Position numbers and translations under genes: made by a program. Source: Bombyx mori (lineage: Eukaryota; Arthropoda; Insecta; Lepidoptera; Bombycidae). Taken from it: a stretch of DNA of 64,000 bases. Position 1 is the first letter of the stretch, and each line of letters opens with the position of its first letter. The notes under the pieces are model-generated. The model was not told the origin of the DNA and did no database searches. It worked only from the letters and a program-made list of their open reading frames with translations. Shown here in pieces: positions 10,840 to 23,075 of this stretch. The stretch is taken from the NCBI RefSeq assembly GCF_030269925.1, contig NC_085128.1, positions 16,928,501-16,992,500 on the forward strand, given 5' to 3'.

Positions 10840-11269
10840 ACACATCTTTTTTGATTTTTATAGCACTAGATGGGGAGATAAGATGTTTAAAATAGTTCTG
10901 TAATTTAATTAGCATAACATTTCACTTGACAGAGTGGTACCGACTTGTTTTGAGTTTGTTACTGATTAGTAAGAAAAAGATGAGGAGACAAGCTCTCGAC
11001 CCACTTGATGTTAAATGACATAAAATTTATTTCGAAGCTCCGTCAAGACGCTTCCAAGTATCCTTTTTTAAAATTCAGGGATCAATTTTATTTTGAAGGA
11101 ACAATTAAATAAAAACAATTTTGCCTCAATTTTTTTACTGCATTAAAACCTATTATAATTTGACCATTCGACTTTCTATCTCTATTGTTGAAATTTTGCA
11201 TTTATTAATAAAAACAGTAACCACATTATGCTTATTAGTCTCGGTAAGTTTTTTATATCTTATCTAAAA
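10840..11269. other. Mostly unannotated
   Basis: A faint reversed Bm1-like trace at about 10974..11050 ('aagctctcgacccacttgatg'); otherwise nothing recognised. Confidence 0.4.
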
Positions 11270-11550
11270 CTAGCTGACCCGGCAGACTTCGTAGTGGCTG
11301 AATCGATAAATAAAAGACCTAAACTTTTACATAAAATAAACTTTAAACAAACAAAAGAAATCCGTCCTGAAAAGAAAAACAAAATTGTTATTTTTATTTA
11401 ATTCCGAGCATTTTCATGTTATCTGCCTTTTGAACCTTCTTTAGACTTCCACAAATAATTGAAGACCAAAATTAGCTAAATCGGTCGAACCGTTCTCGAG
11501 TTTTAGCCAGACTAACGAACAGCAATTCATTTTTATGTATATAGATAACT
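11270..11550 (-). mobile_element. Helitron-like non-autonomous element
   Basis: Read on the minus strand it ends 'ctgccgggtcagctag', the CTAG-type end of lepidopteran Helitron-like repeats. The copies at 38190..38464 and 51500..51758 share 'cttccacaaataatt', 'gaccaaaattagc' and 'attccgag.attttcat'. No Rep/helicase coding. Confidence 0.6.
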
Positions 11551-11825
11551 TAGATACAATTTTGATGAATCGGTTCTGCATAAAAACGTCCGAATACATT
11601 GCTACAAACAAGTATCAATCAATTTTCACATAATATTCAATTTTGCGTCGTGTCGAAAGGCACATCGAGATTCCGACCCGAATTCTATACGTGACCCAAT
11701 TTAATGAACGAACTAAGAGCAATGCGTTTATTTATGCCTATTAACAATATGTAATAACGCAACGTTTATCTGTTAGTAAGTTTATATAAATAAATAATAT
11801 CATCTTATCATTTTATTATAATAAT

Positions 11826-12009
11826 ACGTAAAGCAAAAACTTTGTACCCCTTTTTACGAAAATTGCGCGGACGGAGGAGTATGAAATTTTCTCACACTCA
11901 TAGACAATATAGAGAAGGAGTGTACAATGCTAATATTTTTTTAAAATAATAAGATACTTTAAATCAATAAAGAAAACATTACACACACTACATACCATGC
12001 ATAATATAT
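11826..12009 (+). repeat. Dispersed repeat family F, copy 3, interrupted by a Bm1
   Basis: Begins 'cgtaaagcaaaaactttgta' and follows the family until 'acactacataccatgcataa', where the Bm1 at 12010 starts. The remaining half of the family sequence is not found after the Bm1. Confidence 0.75.
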
Positions 12010-12222
12010 GTCGTCGTGGCCTAAAGGATAAGACGTCCGGTGCAATCGTATGTAACGATGCAACGGTGTTCGAATCCCGCCGGCGGGTACCAATTTTTCT
12101 ATTGAAATACGTACTTAACAAATGTTCACGATTGACTTCCACGGTGAAGGAATAACATCGTGTAATAAAGTCAAACCCGCAGAATTATAATTTGCGTAAT
12201 TACTGGTGGTAGGACCTCTTGT
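12010..12222 (+). mobile_element. Bm1 SINE, 3'-truncated
   Basis: Has the intact tRNA-like head, with A box in 'gtggcctaaaggataagac' and B box 'ggtgttcgaatcccgc', but stops at 'aggacctcttgt'. Retroposons are normally truncated at the 5' end, so a later deletion that also removed the right half of the host repeat is the likely cause. Confidence 0.85.
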
Positions 12223-12529
12223 TTTATTAACAGTGCATTTAAAGCACATATCTTCTTCTAAAAGTCAATAGGTTTTAGAATGAAATACTTCTCGCATTGT
12301 TTTTGAACTATATTTAGTACTTGAAACGACATTTGGAAAGTGTGTTTGTTAGCTTGGCAAAGATCTTAGCATTGCATCATATTATGTACATGAGCATCAA
12401 TCACTACCAAGTATAGAGCGAGCGGAGTGCTCATTTTCATTCACTTTGTGATATCTATTGACCACACTGAACGGGAACTCATTCACACATCGGCATCGAG
12501 CACACCAAAACCCCATTGTTCTGTTATCT

Positions 12530-12650
12530 TATCTTATCTTATAACGGCTCCAACGATTTTCATAAAATTTAGTATATAGGGGATTTCGGGGGCGATAAAT
12601 CGATCTAGCTCCGATTTATTTTCAGAAAATGTTGTCAATAATCCACTCTT
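12530..12650. mobile_element. Possible Helitron-like fragment
   Basis: 'ggctccaacgattttcataaa', 'agtatataggggatttcggg' and 'aaatcgatctagct' resemble the 5' regions of lepidopteran Helitron-like repeats. Family assignment from memory only. Confidence 0.35.
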
Positions 12651-13067
12651 CCTGACATCTATTGGCGAATAATAATACTATTTTTCTTAATTGAGGGCAA
12701 CTAACCGCTTTAAAGACACAACAAGATGGCGTTATCGAAAAAAAAAACCGAGCAAAGCTCGGTCATCATTAGGTTCATATTAAAATTTTTAACCTTTTTG
12801 GCTGCACGAATTGACGCTCCGACGTTCGGTTTAAGTGGAGTGTGTGCGTTAATAATTAATGTATGGAATGTATATACATCATTTCTTTACGCACTAACTT
12901 GTTCAGCTTTTTCTCGTAGACGTGGACTTCAGTTGCTGTGAGTGGCTGTACTTTTCACTACTTGACGACGGAGTTTATCGCGAACATGTGAGACTACTTT
13001 GCGGAGTAATTTATTTTATTCAACGATTTAAATGGTTTTACACTTACTTCTTTCTACTTTTATTTAT

Positions 13068-13312
13068 TTATTTTTTATTGCTCAGATGGGTGGACGAGCT
13101 CATAGCCCACCTGGTGTTAAGTGGTTACTGAAGCCCATAGACATCTACAATGTAAACGCGCCACCCACCTTGAGATATAAGTTCTAAGGTCTCAGTATAG
13201 TTACAACGGCTACCCTACCCTTCAAACCGAAACGCATTACTGCTTCACGGCAGAAATAGGCAGGGTGGTGGTACCTACCCGCGCGGACTCACAAGAGGTC
13301 CTACCACCAGTA
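13068..13312 (-). mobile_element. Bm1 SINE, 5'-truncated
   Basis: 'tttttattgctcagatggg' through 'gaggtcctaccaccagtaa'. Confidence 0.92.
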
Positions 13313-13857
13313 AGAACTTCAGCGATAATTTTATTAACTCTCATTCTCTAACACAGAAGGATAATTTTATATTGTTGTTTGTCTTTTCATTTGTAGTCCA
13401 TGCGTATCCGGGTGTAAGCAATACTAACATCATCATCATTTATAGTTCTCAGCGGTCATTTGCTGGGTAAAACCCTATCCTAATATAAGCCACCGAGCCC
13501 AGACTCCGACTACTGCTAGTACTACTAATTAAGTTCAGATTAGTTCGGTTGCTGTGCAAATATGACCACAAATACGAAGGTAATAAAGATTTATAAAATG
13601 GATAGATTAAAAATAAAATTAATAAAGAACAACATCATCCAACATCCACATTTTAATAAGAAAAATAATATTAACATAATATTAAAAGTAACGCCTACGT
13701 CCTACAAGTTCTTTTGAGTTTTGCGTTTTCATTAACAAAATTATCCGCAGTAGACGGAGATTAAAATAGAGATTAAAGCATATATATCTTTATTGAAGTA
13801 AAATTTAATTAACCGTTATAAATATACCTGAGCATGGTATGCCTAGGTATATATTGT

Positions 13858-14380
13858 ACTAGCCGTACTCGCCCGCTTCGCTGCATGTTTAAAACTAACA
13901 TTATTATTTATTGTCATTATTTTTAGGGAGTCCAACTAACTTAATCTACTCTTTTTTCTTTTTTTTTAATTGCTTAGTTGGGTGGACGAGCTCACAGCCC
14001 ACCTGGTGTTAGGTGGTTACTGGAGCCCATAGACATCCACAACGTAAATGCGCCACCCACCTTGAGATACAAGTTCTAAGGTCTCAAGTATAGTTACAAC
14101 GGCTGCCCCACCCTTCAAACCGAAACGCATTACTGCTTCACGGCAGAAATAGGCAGGGTGGTGGTACCCACCCGCGCGGACTCACAAGAGGTCCTACCAC
14201 CAGTAAAAATAAACTCTAAACCACTCATATAAATATTAGCCTATCAATGGATAGGCTTAATGAAGTACATGTTTTTTCTACATGGATACCAAGTTTCAAG
14301 TCAATCGGATGCATGGTTCAGTAGTGATAACGGAACATCCGTAAAAACCACTGTAGATTCATAATTATATTAGTATATAA
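13858..14380 (-). mobile_element. Helitron-like element split by a Bm1
   Basis: On the minus strand the end 'gcgaagcgggcgagtacgg' plus 'ctag' is a typical 3' end. The other part (14207..14380) has 'ttcaagtcaatcggatgcat' and 'attagcctatcaatggatag'. The two parts are separated by the Bm1 at 13961..14206. Confidence 0.55.
13961..14206 (-). mobile_element. Bm1 SINE inside the Helitron-like element
   Basis: Little-diverged Bm1 body, 'aattgcttagttgggtggac' through 'ggtcctaccaccagtaa'. It is younger than its host repeat. Confidence 0.92.
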
Positions 14381-14484
14381 GTAGATATATGTATGACGTG
14401 TAGGCTGACGTATTGCAAGCCTGCATGTGTAGTTGGCACCACTCTGCCTATTTACGCCGTGAAACAGTCATGCTTTTTGGTTTG

Positions 14485-14602
14485 AGTATTAAGCGGTAGG
14501 CAGCGGCTTGGCTCTGCCCTTGGCATTGCTGAAGTCCATGGGCGACGGTAACCACTCACCATCAGGTGGGCCGTATGCTCGAAAGGCAATAAAAAAAAAA
14601 AA
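14485..14602 (+). mobile_element. BMC1-like LINE 3' tail
   Basis: 'gtattaagcggtaggcagcg' to 'aaaggcaataaaaaaaaaaa'. The segment 'tctgcctacaag' normally before the tail is missing. Upstream 14395..14484 holds a faint Bm1-like trace. Confidence 0.8.
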
Positions 14603-14916
14603 CATGATAGCTGTTATAAAATGCAATTGAGAATTCGAACTCATGTCAAGGCTTCTACTGCTCAACGTACGTGTGTGCTCTGGTCTCTAGGAAATGAAAC
14701 CCGCATTTCCCACTAGTGAGATTTCAATGTCATACCTCAAGGTGGGTGACGCCATTGGGATGTCTTTCAGCTTTCGGAACCTCACAGGTGGAATGCCAGT
14801 CATCGACAGCCGTCGCTCATAGACATTAGCAATGCTAGCCCAGTCCATACTGTACCTACTGTTGAGGACTGTCCTCAACTGAGGCTTAGTACGAAGAAGG
14901 CTGTGTCAAGTGAAAG

Positions 14917-15508
14917 CTTTTTAGCACTCGGGAAATACCACGGACAACTTTTCATTCCAAAGTAGATAGTATGTGGCAGAAAAGATCTTTTTTTTATGAA
15001 TTAGAGATTACTGGTGGTCCAGAGGTCTTTTTAGTTTCACCAGATCAGGTGGGCGAACAAAGGCTCAGTCAAGAGGGGTGGGATTTGCCAACAATTGCCC
15101 GAGCGCCTCCAAAAGAGACGTGACAACTCAAGAGCTACTGCTTCACGATTGAATCTACTACCGGATCAGAATCAGGACCCGCTAAGAAGATCCGGCGAGA
15201 AATTCAGCGGGCTGATGCATGGGTTAGGTTGCACTTCGAACTCTTTGCCGAGTTCGACGAGTAGGGTTGCCGGGGTCCCTAAGCCTACTCCTAGTGTTAA
15301 AGCTGAAGGCGTCTAATGCAAGAGTTATTTGATCTGATGGATTCGTAAGGACGTGGGAAAAGATCTCTAGAAACGCACAGCGGATGAACACAGTAGTACT
15401 ATATAGTATGGATGAGCTCTGCTCTGGTGGCGGCCGGTGCGATATGTAGGGGAGATGAAAGTATAATCTCTAGCAATTCCTTCGAGCATATTTTCCAACT
15501 TTCAAATC
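14917..15508 (-). mobile_element. LINE fragment (C-terminal ORF2 region), split by another retroposon
   Basis: 14917..14988 and 15358..15508 align to consecutive parts of the LINE ORF at 56514..56837: 'cattccaaagtagatagtatg' with 'cattccatagccggatggta', and 'ctctagaaacgcacagcgg' with 'ctctggaaacgcactgtgg'. The reading frame is broken by many changes. The insertion between them is 14989..15357. Confidence 0.7.
14989..15357 (-). mobile_element. Family C retroposon, copy 2, with target duplication
   Basis: A 369-bp insertion flanked by the direct repeat 'aaaagatct' (14980..14988 and 15358..15366). Its poly-T at the left end means a poly-A tail on the minus strand. This defines both ends of the insert and shows that family C moves by retroposition. 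Confidence 0.88.
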
Positions 15509-15591
15509 CCCATGCATGACTGCTTGGCGATATAGCTTTAAGGTATATAGGTCTATAGGTGACATCTACCTGTGCGGATCCGCAACATTCT

Positions 15592-15755
15592 CTTTTTTTT
15601 ATTGCTTAGATGGGTGAACGAGCTTATAGCCCACCTGGTCTTAAGTAGTTACTGGAGCCCATAGATATCTACAATGTATATGCGCCACCCACCTCGAGAT
15701 ATAAGTTCTAAGGTCTCAATTATAGTTACAATAGCTGCCCCGCCCTTTAAACCTT
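15592..15755 (-). mobile_element. Bm1 SINE fragment (3' part)
   Basis: T-run, 'attgcttagatgggtgaacg', ending at 'ccccgccctttaaacc'. Confidence 0.85.
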
Positions 15756-16019
15756 ACTCTCTACTTAATGGAATATCTATTTCCGATATATGATGTAATC
15801 TGTTTAGTACATCTAAGTTTGAGCACGCATTTGTGTAAATTAGTTCGTACTTGTGACATAAAGCGCGTATTTTATTTACTAATAAAGCCAGTTGCTATGT
15901 ACAGTAATTAATTAATGAGAAATAAAATGTGCTCGCGAAAGCTTTTTCGTACTTTCAAGGGCATTTTGGTAGGCACTGATATTGGGTAGATCGTTTGGAA
16001 CCTCTGACTTTGCGGAGAG
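15756..16019. other. Short unannotated stretch
   Basis: No recognised repeat or ORF. Confidence 0.4.
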
Positions 16020-16190
16020 ACTTCAGTTCTTTCTGTATTTTGTACCGTATGTTTCATGGGGAGTGCTCTGAGGAGTTGTTTAAGATGATTCCATCATCTC
16101 ATTTTTACCATCGCACCCCCTCGCCACCAGAGTAGAGTGTATCCATACTACCTGGAGCAACTGCGTTCATCCAAAGTGCGTTTACAACGC
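16020..16190 (+). mobile_element. LINE fragment (C-terminal ORF2 region)
   Basis: 'accatcgcaccccctcgcc' and 'catactacctggagcaactg' are the sense-strand counterparts of the LINE ORF at 56514..56837 (HRTARH and YYLEPL). It is cut at 16190 by the following Bm1. Confidence 0.65.
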
Positions 16191-16433
16191 TTTTTTTTAT
16201 TATTGCTTAGATGAATGGACGAGCTCGCAGCCCACCTGATGTTAAGTGGTTACTGGAGCCCATAAACATCTACAACGTAAATGCGCCACCCACCTCGAGA
16301 TATAAGTTCTAAGGCCTCAGTATAGTTACAACGGCTAACCCACCCTTCAACCGAAACGCATTACTGCTTCACGGCGAAAATAGGCGGGGTGGTGGTACCT
16401 ACCCGTGTGAACTCCCAAGAGGTCCTACCACCA
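16191..16433 (-). mobile_element. Bm1 SINE, 5'-truncated
   Basis: 'ttttttttattattgcttag' through 'gtcctaccaccagtgac'. It interrupts the LINE fragment. Confidence 0.9.
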
Positions 16434-16711
16434 GTGACGTATGCGTACGTCCTTCTACAATTTGAGTACACCGCGTCTTTAGACCACGATTACTTGTAGT
16501 ACCGATCAATTTTTTAAACATAGTACAATCAAGAAATGATAAGTGACGTCAAAGTAGATTTAACAAAAGGGTGTTTTTTATAGTGTACATAAAGGAAGAG
16601 TGTGGTCACGGGTTCATTTAAAAGAAAAACTTTACTGCTCAGTCATCTCGTGTCAATAATGCAGACCCTAATCTTGTATGTCTAATCAGTTACATGTTAA
16701 ACAGAAATTAA

Positions 16712-16975
16712 CCTTTTTTTATTATTATTCTCTCCTATTACCCTCTGCTGGGGTGTAGGGCTCGAATCAAATTTTTCCATTTATATCGGTCTTGGGCAGT
16801 CTGTTCTAGCTCCTCCCACGTCATGCCCAAGACCCCTAGCTCCTGCTCCACCGAGCGACGCCAAGTTGTTCTGGGGCGGCCTCTCTTCCTTTTGCCAGAC
16901 ACTTTCCAGGTCAGTGCTCTCTTTGATAGGTGGGTATCGGGCTTTCTCAAAGTGTGACCAATCCAAATCGAAATT
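16712..16975 (-). mobile_element. Non-LTR retrotransposon, end of ORF2 (RTE/CR1-like)
   Basis: The minus-strand reading GKRKRGRPRTTWRRSVEQEL, then TWEELEQTAQDRYKW and ALHPSRG, is the well-known C-terminus of insect non-LTR ORF2 proteins (GRPRTTW, AQDR.W, PSRG-stop). After the stop comes 'taataggagagaataataat', a simple A/T tail. This is a 5'-truncated dead copy; the exact clade is not resolved. Confidence 0.8.
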
Positions 16976-17649
16976 AACCTTAGTGATCAAAAAACATTCC
17001 AAATCTGCAGTAAATAGCAATGGGAAAGGTCTGTTAAGGTCTACATTAATAATTACCTCATAGTCGTTTTATCTAGTCAAGGCAATCAAGCTTACATGAA
17101 AACCGAAAAACTGTATTATATTTCACCAAAAACACGATAAGTGGGTTACCGATAAATGTATAACGGGGGCACCTTCATCTATCTTCACAAACGTCACTCT
17201 GTCGTCGGGTCCGATTCTGAAAGTAAACAAACCGAATTAGTCCACAGACTACGAGGAAATCATTGATTCCGGTTCGAAGGGTGGGCTAGATGTTATACAA
17301 TAAAGTTGGCACTTCGACCTCATGACTCAAGGTCTATGAGATATCACCACAAAACACCAGCACTCCAAGTTTGTCTACGTAATGCAATAAAAAAGTCGTA
17401 AAGCATTAACGGACTTTCCTGTGTCCATTTTTGTTTTGAAAATCAAACATAAAATAACAGCGAATTTAAATCTTAACTTTGCAGTTATCACGGTTGAATT
17501 TTATTATCACCTAAATATAACTGCAGCATGTTCACATAATATATTATTATATGTTCAATGGTTCAGTAATAACGTGAGAAGCTTCCTCCTTATATTTTTG
17601 ATACCACTTGATTTGAAACTGCGCTTTATTGATTCCTCCAGTAGGTTTT
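16976..17649. other. Mostly unannotated
   Basis: A diverged Bm1-like trace is visible at about 17270..17395 ('ggttcgaagggtgggctag', 'tgcaataaaaaag'). Otherwise AT-rich with chance ORFs. Confidence 0.4.
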
Positions 17650-18088
17650 GAAGTCGTCGTGGCCTAACGGATAAGACGTCCGGTGCATTCGTGTTGAGCG
17701 ATGCACCGGTGTACGAATCCCGCAGGCGGGTACCAATTTTTCTAATGAAATACCTACTCAACAAATGTTCACGATTGATTTCCACGGTGAAGGAATAATA
17801 TCGTGTAATAAAAATGAAACCCGCAAAATTATAATTTGCGTAATTACTGGTGGTAGGACCTCTTGTGAGTCCGCACGGGTAGGTACCACCACCCTGCCTA
17901 TTTCTGCCGTGAAGCAGTAATGCGTTTCGGTTTGAAGGGTGGGGCAGCCGTTGTAACTATAATTGAGACCTTAGAACTTATATCTCAAGGTGGGTGGCGC
18001 ATTTACGTTGTAGATGTCTATGGGCTCCAGTAACCACTTAACACCAGGTGGGCTGTGAGCTCGTCCACTCATATAAGCAATAAAAAAA
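17650..18088 (+). mobile_element. Bm1 SINE, full length
   Basis: Head 'aagtcgtcgtggcctaacgg', B box region 'ggtgtacgaatcccgc' (one change), central block, body and tail are all present. Confidence 0.94.
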
Positions 18089-18778
18089 TGGGTCCTTTTT
18101 AATTTGAAATTTTTTGGTTGATTAAACCCAAAACCGTTTGTGTAACTATGAATCACAAATCCAAGATGGTACTACTTCTGTGATATCCTTAGCAGTATTA
18201 TCTGCAGGCTATTTTCCTATTGTCTATTCCACACACATTCTGAGGCCACTGGGATTAAAAACACCATTTTTGGAGACTAACGGTTTATTCGAAAGCCTTT
18301 CTAGCTTGATTAGGATAAGTAATACTACCATTGTACCTCTTTCTGCCTTCAAGTAAATTACCTAACTTAATCAGGGTGGGCAATAGTAACAACTGAAGAT
18401 CAGGACAAATCAGATCGGGCTGATCCAATTGATCGTGTTTTCTAAAAAAAACTTGTTCAACAAAAAAAAATTCAAGCCTTATGATTCAAAATACCTTGGC
18501 TAACACAAAACACGTCAAACATCACATTTACAGTCAACGCACTTGTTGGCATCGGTCGCTATAAGCTTCAGTTTTTCGGCGACATCCCCAGTTTTATGAG
18601 TCTTAAAACTTGGCTGTTTACTGTCTATTAGTTGGTAGTCGGCGAATCTTGTCGGTTGTAAAACATGTTCGAATCTCATATAAAAGTTACAAACTCATCA
18701 ACGCCCACAAAGAATTGAGGTGGATTTTGGTGTCTTACTTAATCACGAAAAAGTTAAAAACGTTTAGAAACTATTATC
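18089..18778. other. Stretch without recognised features
   Basis: Only chance ORFs; an open frame at 18138..18356 shows no motif. Confidence 0.45.
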
Positions 18779-19190
18779 TATATGTTAAGCAAAAACTTTG
18801 TATCCCTTTTTACGAAAATTGCGCCGACGGAGGAGTATGAAATTTTCCACACTTATAGAGAATATAGAGAAGAAGTGCACAATGCTAATATTTTTTTTAA
18901 ATAATGCATAAAAGATACATTAAATCAATAAAGAAAACATTACACACACTACATACCATTTATTTGAAGAACACACGCATGCATACTTTTATTGTCAAAC
19001 TTTTGTTCTTGACGTCTGTGGTCAAATTGAGAATAGATTAAATATTGATTGTCTTTATTAATATTTTTTTATAGACTAGTTTGACGAAATTTGTGATTAT
19101 AGAAGTATAAAATACAATCATAATAGTGTACAAACTTACAATTCCAATTAATTATAGTCGAATTTCGACTACTGCGGGACCTCTAGTTAC
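18779..19190 (+). repeat. Dispersed repeat family F, copy 4, near complete
   Basis: Both ends are present: 'taagcaaaaactttgtatcc' and 'actgcgggacctctag'. This is the best reference copy here (about 410 bp). Confidence 0.8.
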
Positions 19191-20000
19191 AATTAGACTT
19201 AGAATATTGTAGTGTCAAATTCTGAGACAATGAAAGCTGTAATAAGTACAACTTTTGCTTTCACATCATTTTTGGCTTTTATCTTGTCTCTGGTATTTGA
19301 TTTCACAGAGAGGAAAGCTTCTTTCTTGATTTATATGCAAATCTCCTTTCCACAGGCAATTTACAATTTCTTATTCTACATTGAGTTAATATTAGTATTA
19401 TTCTTGAGTTTTCATCGAATTTCTCAAGAAAAGTGGTTTTAAAATACTCGTCTACTATCAAGATATCATTTTGGTAGCAGGCCACTGGAACAAATTTTCT
19501 CATTAGATAATATTTTCGTTATTTCCGCAGTGCTATTTAAAATTTCTTCCTTCAAATTATTTTTAAAAGTTGTAATTTAATAGATGATAGGTTTGCTACC
19601 AAGACGGTTATAGCTAGGTTTTTTATCAAAGCTACACTAAACAATAATATTAGTATTTATTTATTTAATAAAATATTTTTGAATATTGAATATAAAAAAT
19701 AAGTTTAAATTTAAAAAAAAACACTAAATAAAAAAAGAGATTGCCGCTGGTGGCGGTGTCTACGGCATAAGTCATCAATGTGAGACAGGGCTCCAGAGTG
19801 AGAAATCTCCTCAGAATACGCGTCGTATCATGGATAACTGCTTTCCGGAACAAGGTCCTTAACCCATTTGGATAACGTAAGATTTTTAAGGTGGTGGCCG
19901 AAACTGTTCGCTACCAACCAGTGTGTGTACCAAAAGAATTATTGAAACAATGATAGTTGAATCAACATGCCACAGGGCGGTTGTCTCGTCGGCCAGTTTT
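19191..20000. other. Stretch without recognised features
   Basis: AT-rich; overlapping chance ORFs on both strands at 19212..19503 without motifs. Confidence 0.45.
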
Positions 20001-20385
20001 GAAGCCGTCGTGGTCTGAAGGATAAGGCCCCTGGTACATTCGTATCTAGCGATGTGACTGTACCACTATTCGAATCCCGAAGGCAGGTACCAATTCTTCT
20101 GATGAAATATTATGTGTAGTAAAAATCAAACCCGCAAAATTATAATTTGCGTAATTAATCGTGGTAGGACCTCTTGTGAGTCCTCACGGGTAGGTACCAC
20201 CACCCTGCCTATTTCTGCCGTGATGCAGTAATGCGTTTCGGTTTGAAGGGTGAGGCAGCCGTTGTAACTATACTGATATATTGGAACTTATATCTCAAGA
20301 TAGGTGGCGGCATTTACGTTGTAGATATATATGGGCTCCGGTAACCACTTAACACCAGGGGGGCCGTGAGTCCCTCCACCTATTT
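20001..20385 (+). mobile_element. Bm1 SINE, old copy with internal deletion
   Basis: Head 'gaagccgtcgtggtctgaag' and B box 'actattcgaatcccg' are recognisable. About 50 bases of the central block ('ttccacggtgaagg' region) are missing. The tail is eroded. Confidence 0.85.
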
Positions 20386-20764
20386 TACGAATGAATCACA
20401 AAGTATATAAAGCGTTATCCACTATGGAGCGTTACAAAAACTATATAACTCCAACAAAAATAAAGCGAGTACTAAGATAACCATAAAATAAAAGGGAACG
20501 GGATCTAGGTGCGATATACGCTCGTACCATAATCCTGCTCCATTGCGATTCGCATTTGAAATAAAGAAAATATTCTTATTTTATGTAACTTAGAGATGTT
20601 TGAATTTTTAATAGAACCATTTTATTAAATTGGCCATATTTTATCGATTATTTTATTGTAACAGTAACGAGGAAGCTGCGGTTTTGTTTTTTTTAATAAT
20701 GTATGCTGTAATTTTATCTTTTTCAGTATTTCTGTAAATAAAGCAGCTGTTTTAAAGACTTTGC

Positions 20765-20880
20765 TTTTAGCGATAAGATCGCCTATTGTACAAATAAATC
20801 TACTTGTTGACTGTTTTTTTTAATGTTAATTGTGTTTTGGTTTGCAATTGCATATTTATTCTCTTTTTCTCTCTCTCTAA
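20765..20880 (+). mobile_element. LINE 3'-UTR-like tail
   Basis: 'agcgataagatcgcctattg' followed by a T-rich stretch and 'tctctctctct'. A sister copy is at 22966..23075. This layout is common at the 3' ends of lepidopteran non-LTR elements; no ORF remains. Confidence 0.5.
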
Positions 20881-22965
20881 GAAGAATTCAATACTGCCAA
20901 TCGATATAGTAAAGCCGAGGATACAAACCTTCCGATACTATTAACGGTAAAAATAAAATCATATCTTTAAACCCTGATTGAATAATTCATTAGATTGAAT
21001 AATATTCCACGTCTATAAAATTCAGGAATTGATAAAAATACTTCAACCATATGTGGTAAAAACAATGGCATATCTACTTTATACTTTTCTGTGCTCAATG
21101 TCATACACTCATCATTTTTAGTGATATGACAGTAAAGTAAAGAGCCTTAAGCTGCTACGTCTATTAAGCTGCTCCAGTAAAAAAATAAATCAGAATGAAC
21201 ATTGTCTGTCTAGAGTATTAGAACGCATTTGTAAAGATGTCAGACTTAAATCCCATTCAATTTTCATCTGAAACTTAAACATGACATGACCTTCTATCAG
21301 TTAAACGATAAGTCTATAATAATCGTATTTCTGATCTGATGAGCTTATACTGTGGTGTTAAAACATCAAAACTAAAAATTTGAATCTTATATCAAAGTGC
21401 GCGTCTTACAAAGACTCCCTTCGTCACAGTCAAGGCCAGCCAAGGGGAAGGATATCTTTTATGGGCCACATAAAACTTATTGTCTTTGATGTAGAAGGGG
21501 CGAATTCTGCGGAATCCCCGATTTTTCGATCTCTGACTATATTTGTAATGTGTTTTATTAGCTAAAATGCTTATTGACGGAATAACATTAGTAGAATTAA
21601 GAGAATTATGTGCTATTGGAAATTGTATAGCATAAAATGTGAAAATCTTCCACAATGAAGGAACATTATTTCGTAATAAAAATAAAAAAACACAATATAC
21701 AAGAAAATTGAACTAATTTGAAAATAAAACTAACTGATTTAATTAACAATTCGTCACCACTCAAGGTTATGCAACTTCTTAAAGACTCGATCAGCTTTTT
21801 TCAAAGTTTGAAATACAAAACGTTGTTTTTACGGAAAGCCAATTAATCACAGATTCTGATAATAAAGTGCTTGTCTTTGGCTATCTTGAAAGTGATTAAT
21901 TGAACTTAAGTTACAGCCATTAATTCTCTATAAACAATTAACTTGATCTATTCAATTCATTCAGGATTTTTCGAACACCGATTTAGTTAAGAAAAAAATA
22001 GATATCAAAGTATCTTTCCATTTTCACTATTATAACCTTACTTATTTTGAATTGTAGAGGATCAATGGATTTCTATGTTTAATAGAAGCGACGACTATTA
22101 TTGCAAAATTTGTCATATAAAATAATTTGTTATGTGCTGATAAAACTTTGCATTTCAATTCGAATAATTAGAATAGAATTAGAATAACAAAAAATATATG
22201 TTGAGGACAGTTTGTGTGTGATTACGGTTACTAATAGAAGTAACTATACCTCCCTCTTTCATACGACAAGGGTGAATATATTCCTCCAAATTTACACAAA
22301 CAGAAAATAACAATTTCACAAATTTATATGTACCATTCCATTTGTAACACATCAAACAATAATTTATCCTAGTTAATGAAACACAAGGTGGCTGTCAAAT
22401 AAGTTACAAGCTTTTGGGGAAGCTCTGGCAAGCTTCCAGAAGAAATCTGTATTTTTTTCACTAACTACAAGTTTGGGAAAGATCGTTAGATACTTTAATT
22501 CCTGTTACAATTTATTAGCTCTGATTGTTTCTTTCTGTTCCTCTGTTGTTTTGTATCGTTTGTTTTATTAAGCGACAGTAATTGATTAAGTAATATTAGG
22601 AGAAAATACATTGCGGAGTGAATATATTTTTAGGTCTATTTTCGATTGGAAAGTGTTTTGTGATCTGGTTCATGAGAGTAAATAACAAAAATGTGGATGG
22701 AAATAAAAATGAAAATTGAAATTGCATAGTCCTTCTGTACTTGTTTGTAAATGTAGATTTCCAAGCTATTAATGAATCTATGAAACAGACTTGTCTTGAT
22801 TAAAAGAATAAAGCTTCCCGGCTTACACGTATCAAGCAACGCGACCATATCTTTGTTCAAATCTTGGATGAATGTTTTCGTGAATGACTTTTACAATGCA
22901 AAAGAATCATGTTATAAAAATAAACCATTATGATTCTTGTCCACCTGATGGTTGTCTGGAAGAGA
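20881..22965. other. About 2 kb without recognised features
   Basis: AT-rich, free of the window's repeat families. Short ORFs around 21380..21655 on both strands have no motif and no splice support. Confidence 0.5.
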
Positions 22966-23075
22966 TCGCTCTTAGCGATAAGACCGCCAATTGTACTTTT
23001 TTGTTTTTAATTTATCGCACTGTTTATTTGTTTTTTGGTGTACAATAAAGAATACTCTTTCTCTCTCTCTCATTA
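22966..23075 (+). mobile_element. LINE 3'-UTR-like tail, second copy
   Basis: 'agcgataagaccgccaattg' ... 'gtgtacaataaagaatactc' then 'tctctctctctc'. A very diverged Bm1-like trace follows at about 23100..23330. Confidence 0.5.

Noticed and set aside
12726..13131. Two overlapping plus-strand ORFs
   Set aside because: Low-complexity, AT-driven hydrophobic translations, the second running into a Bm1.
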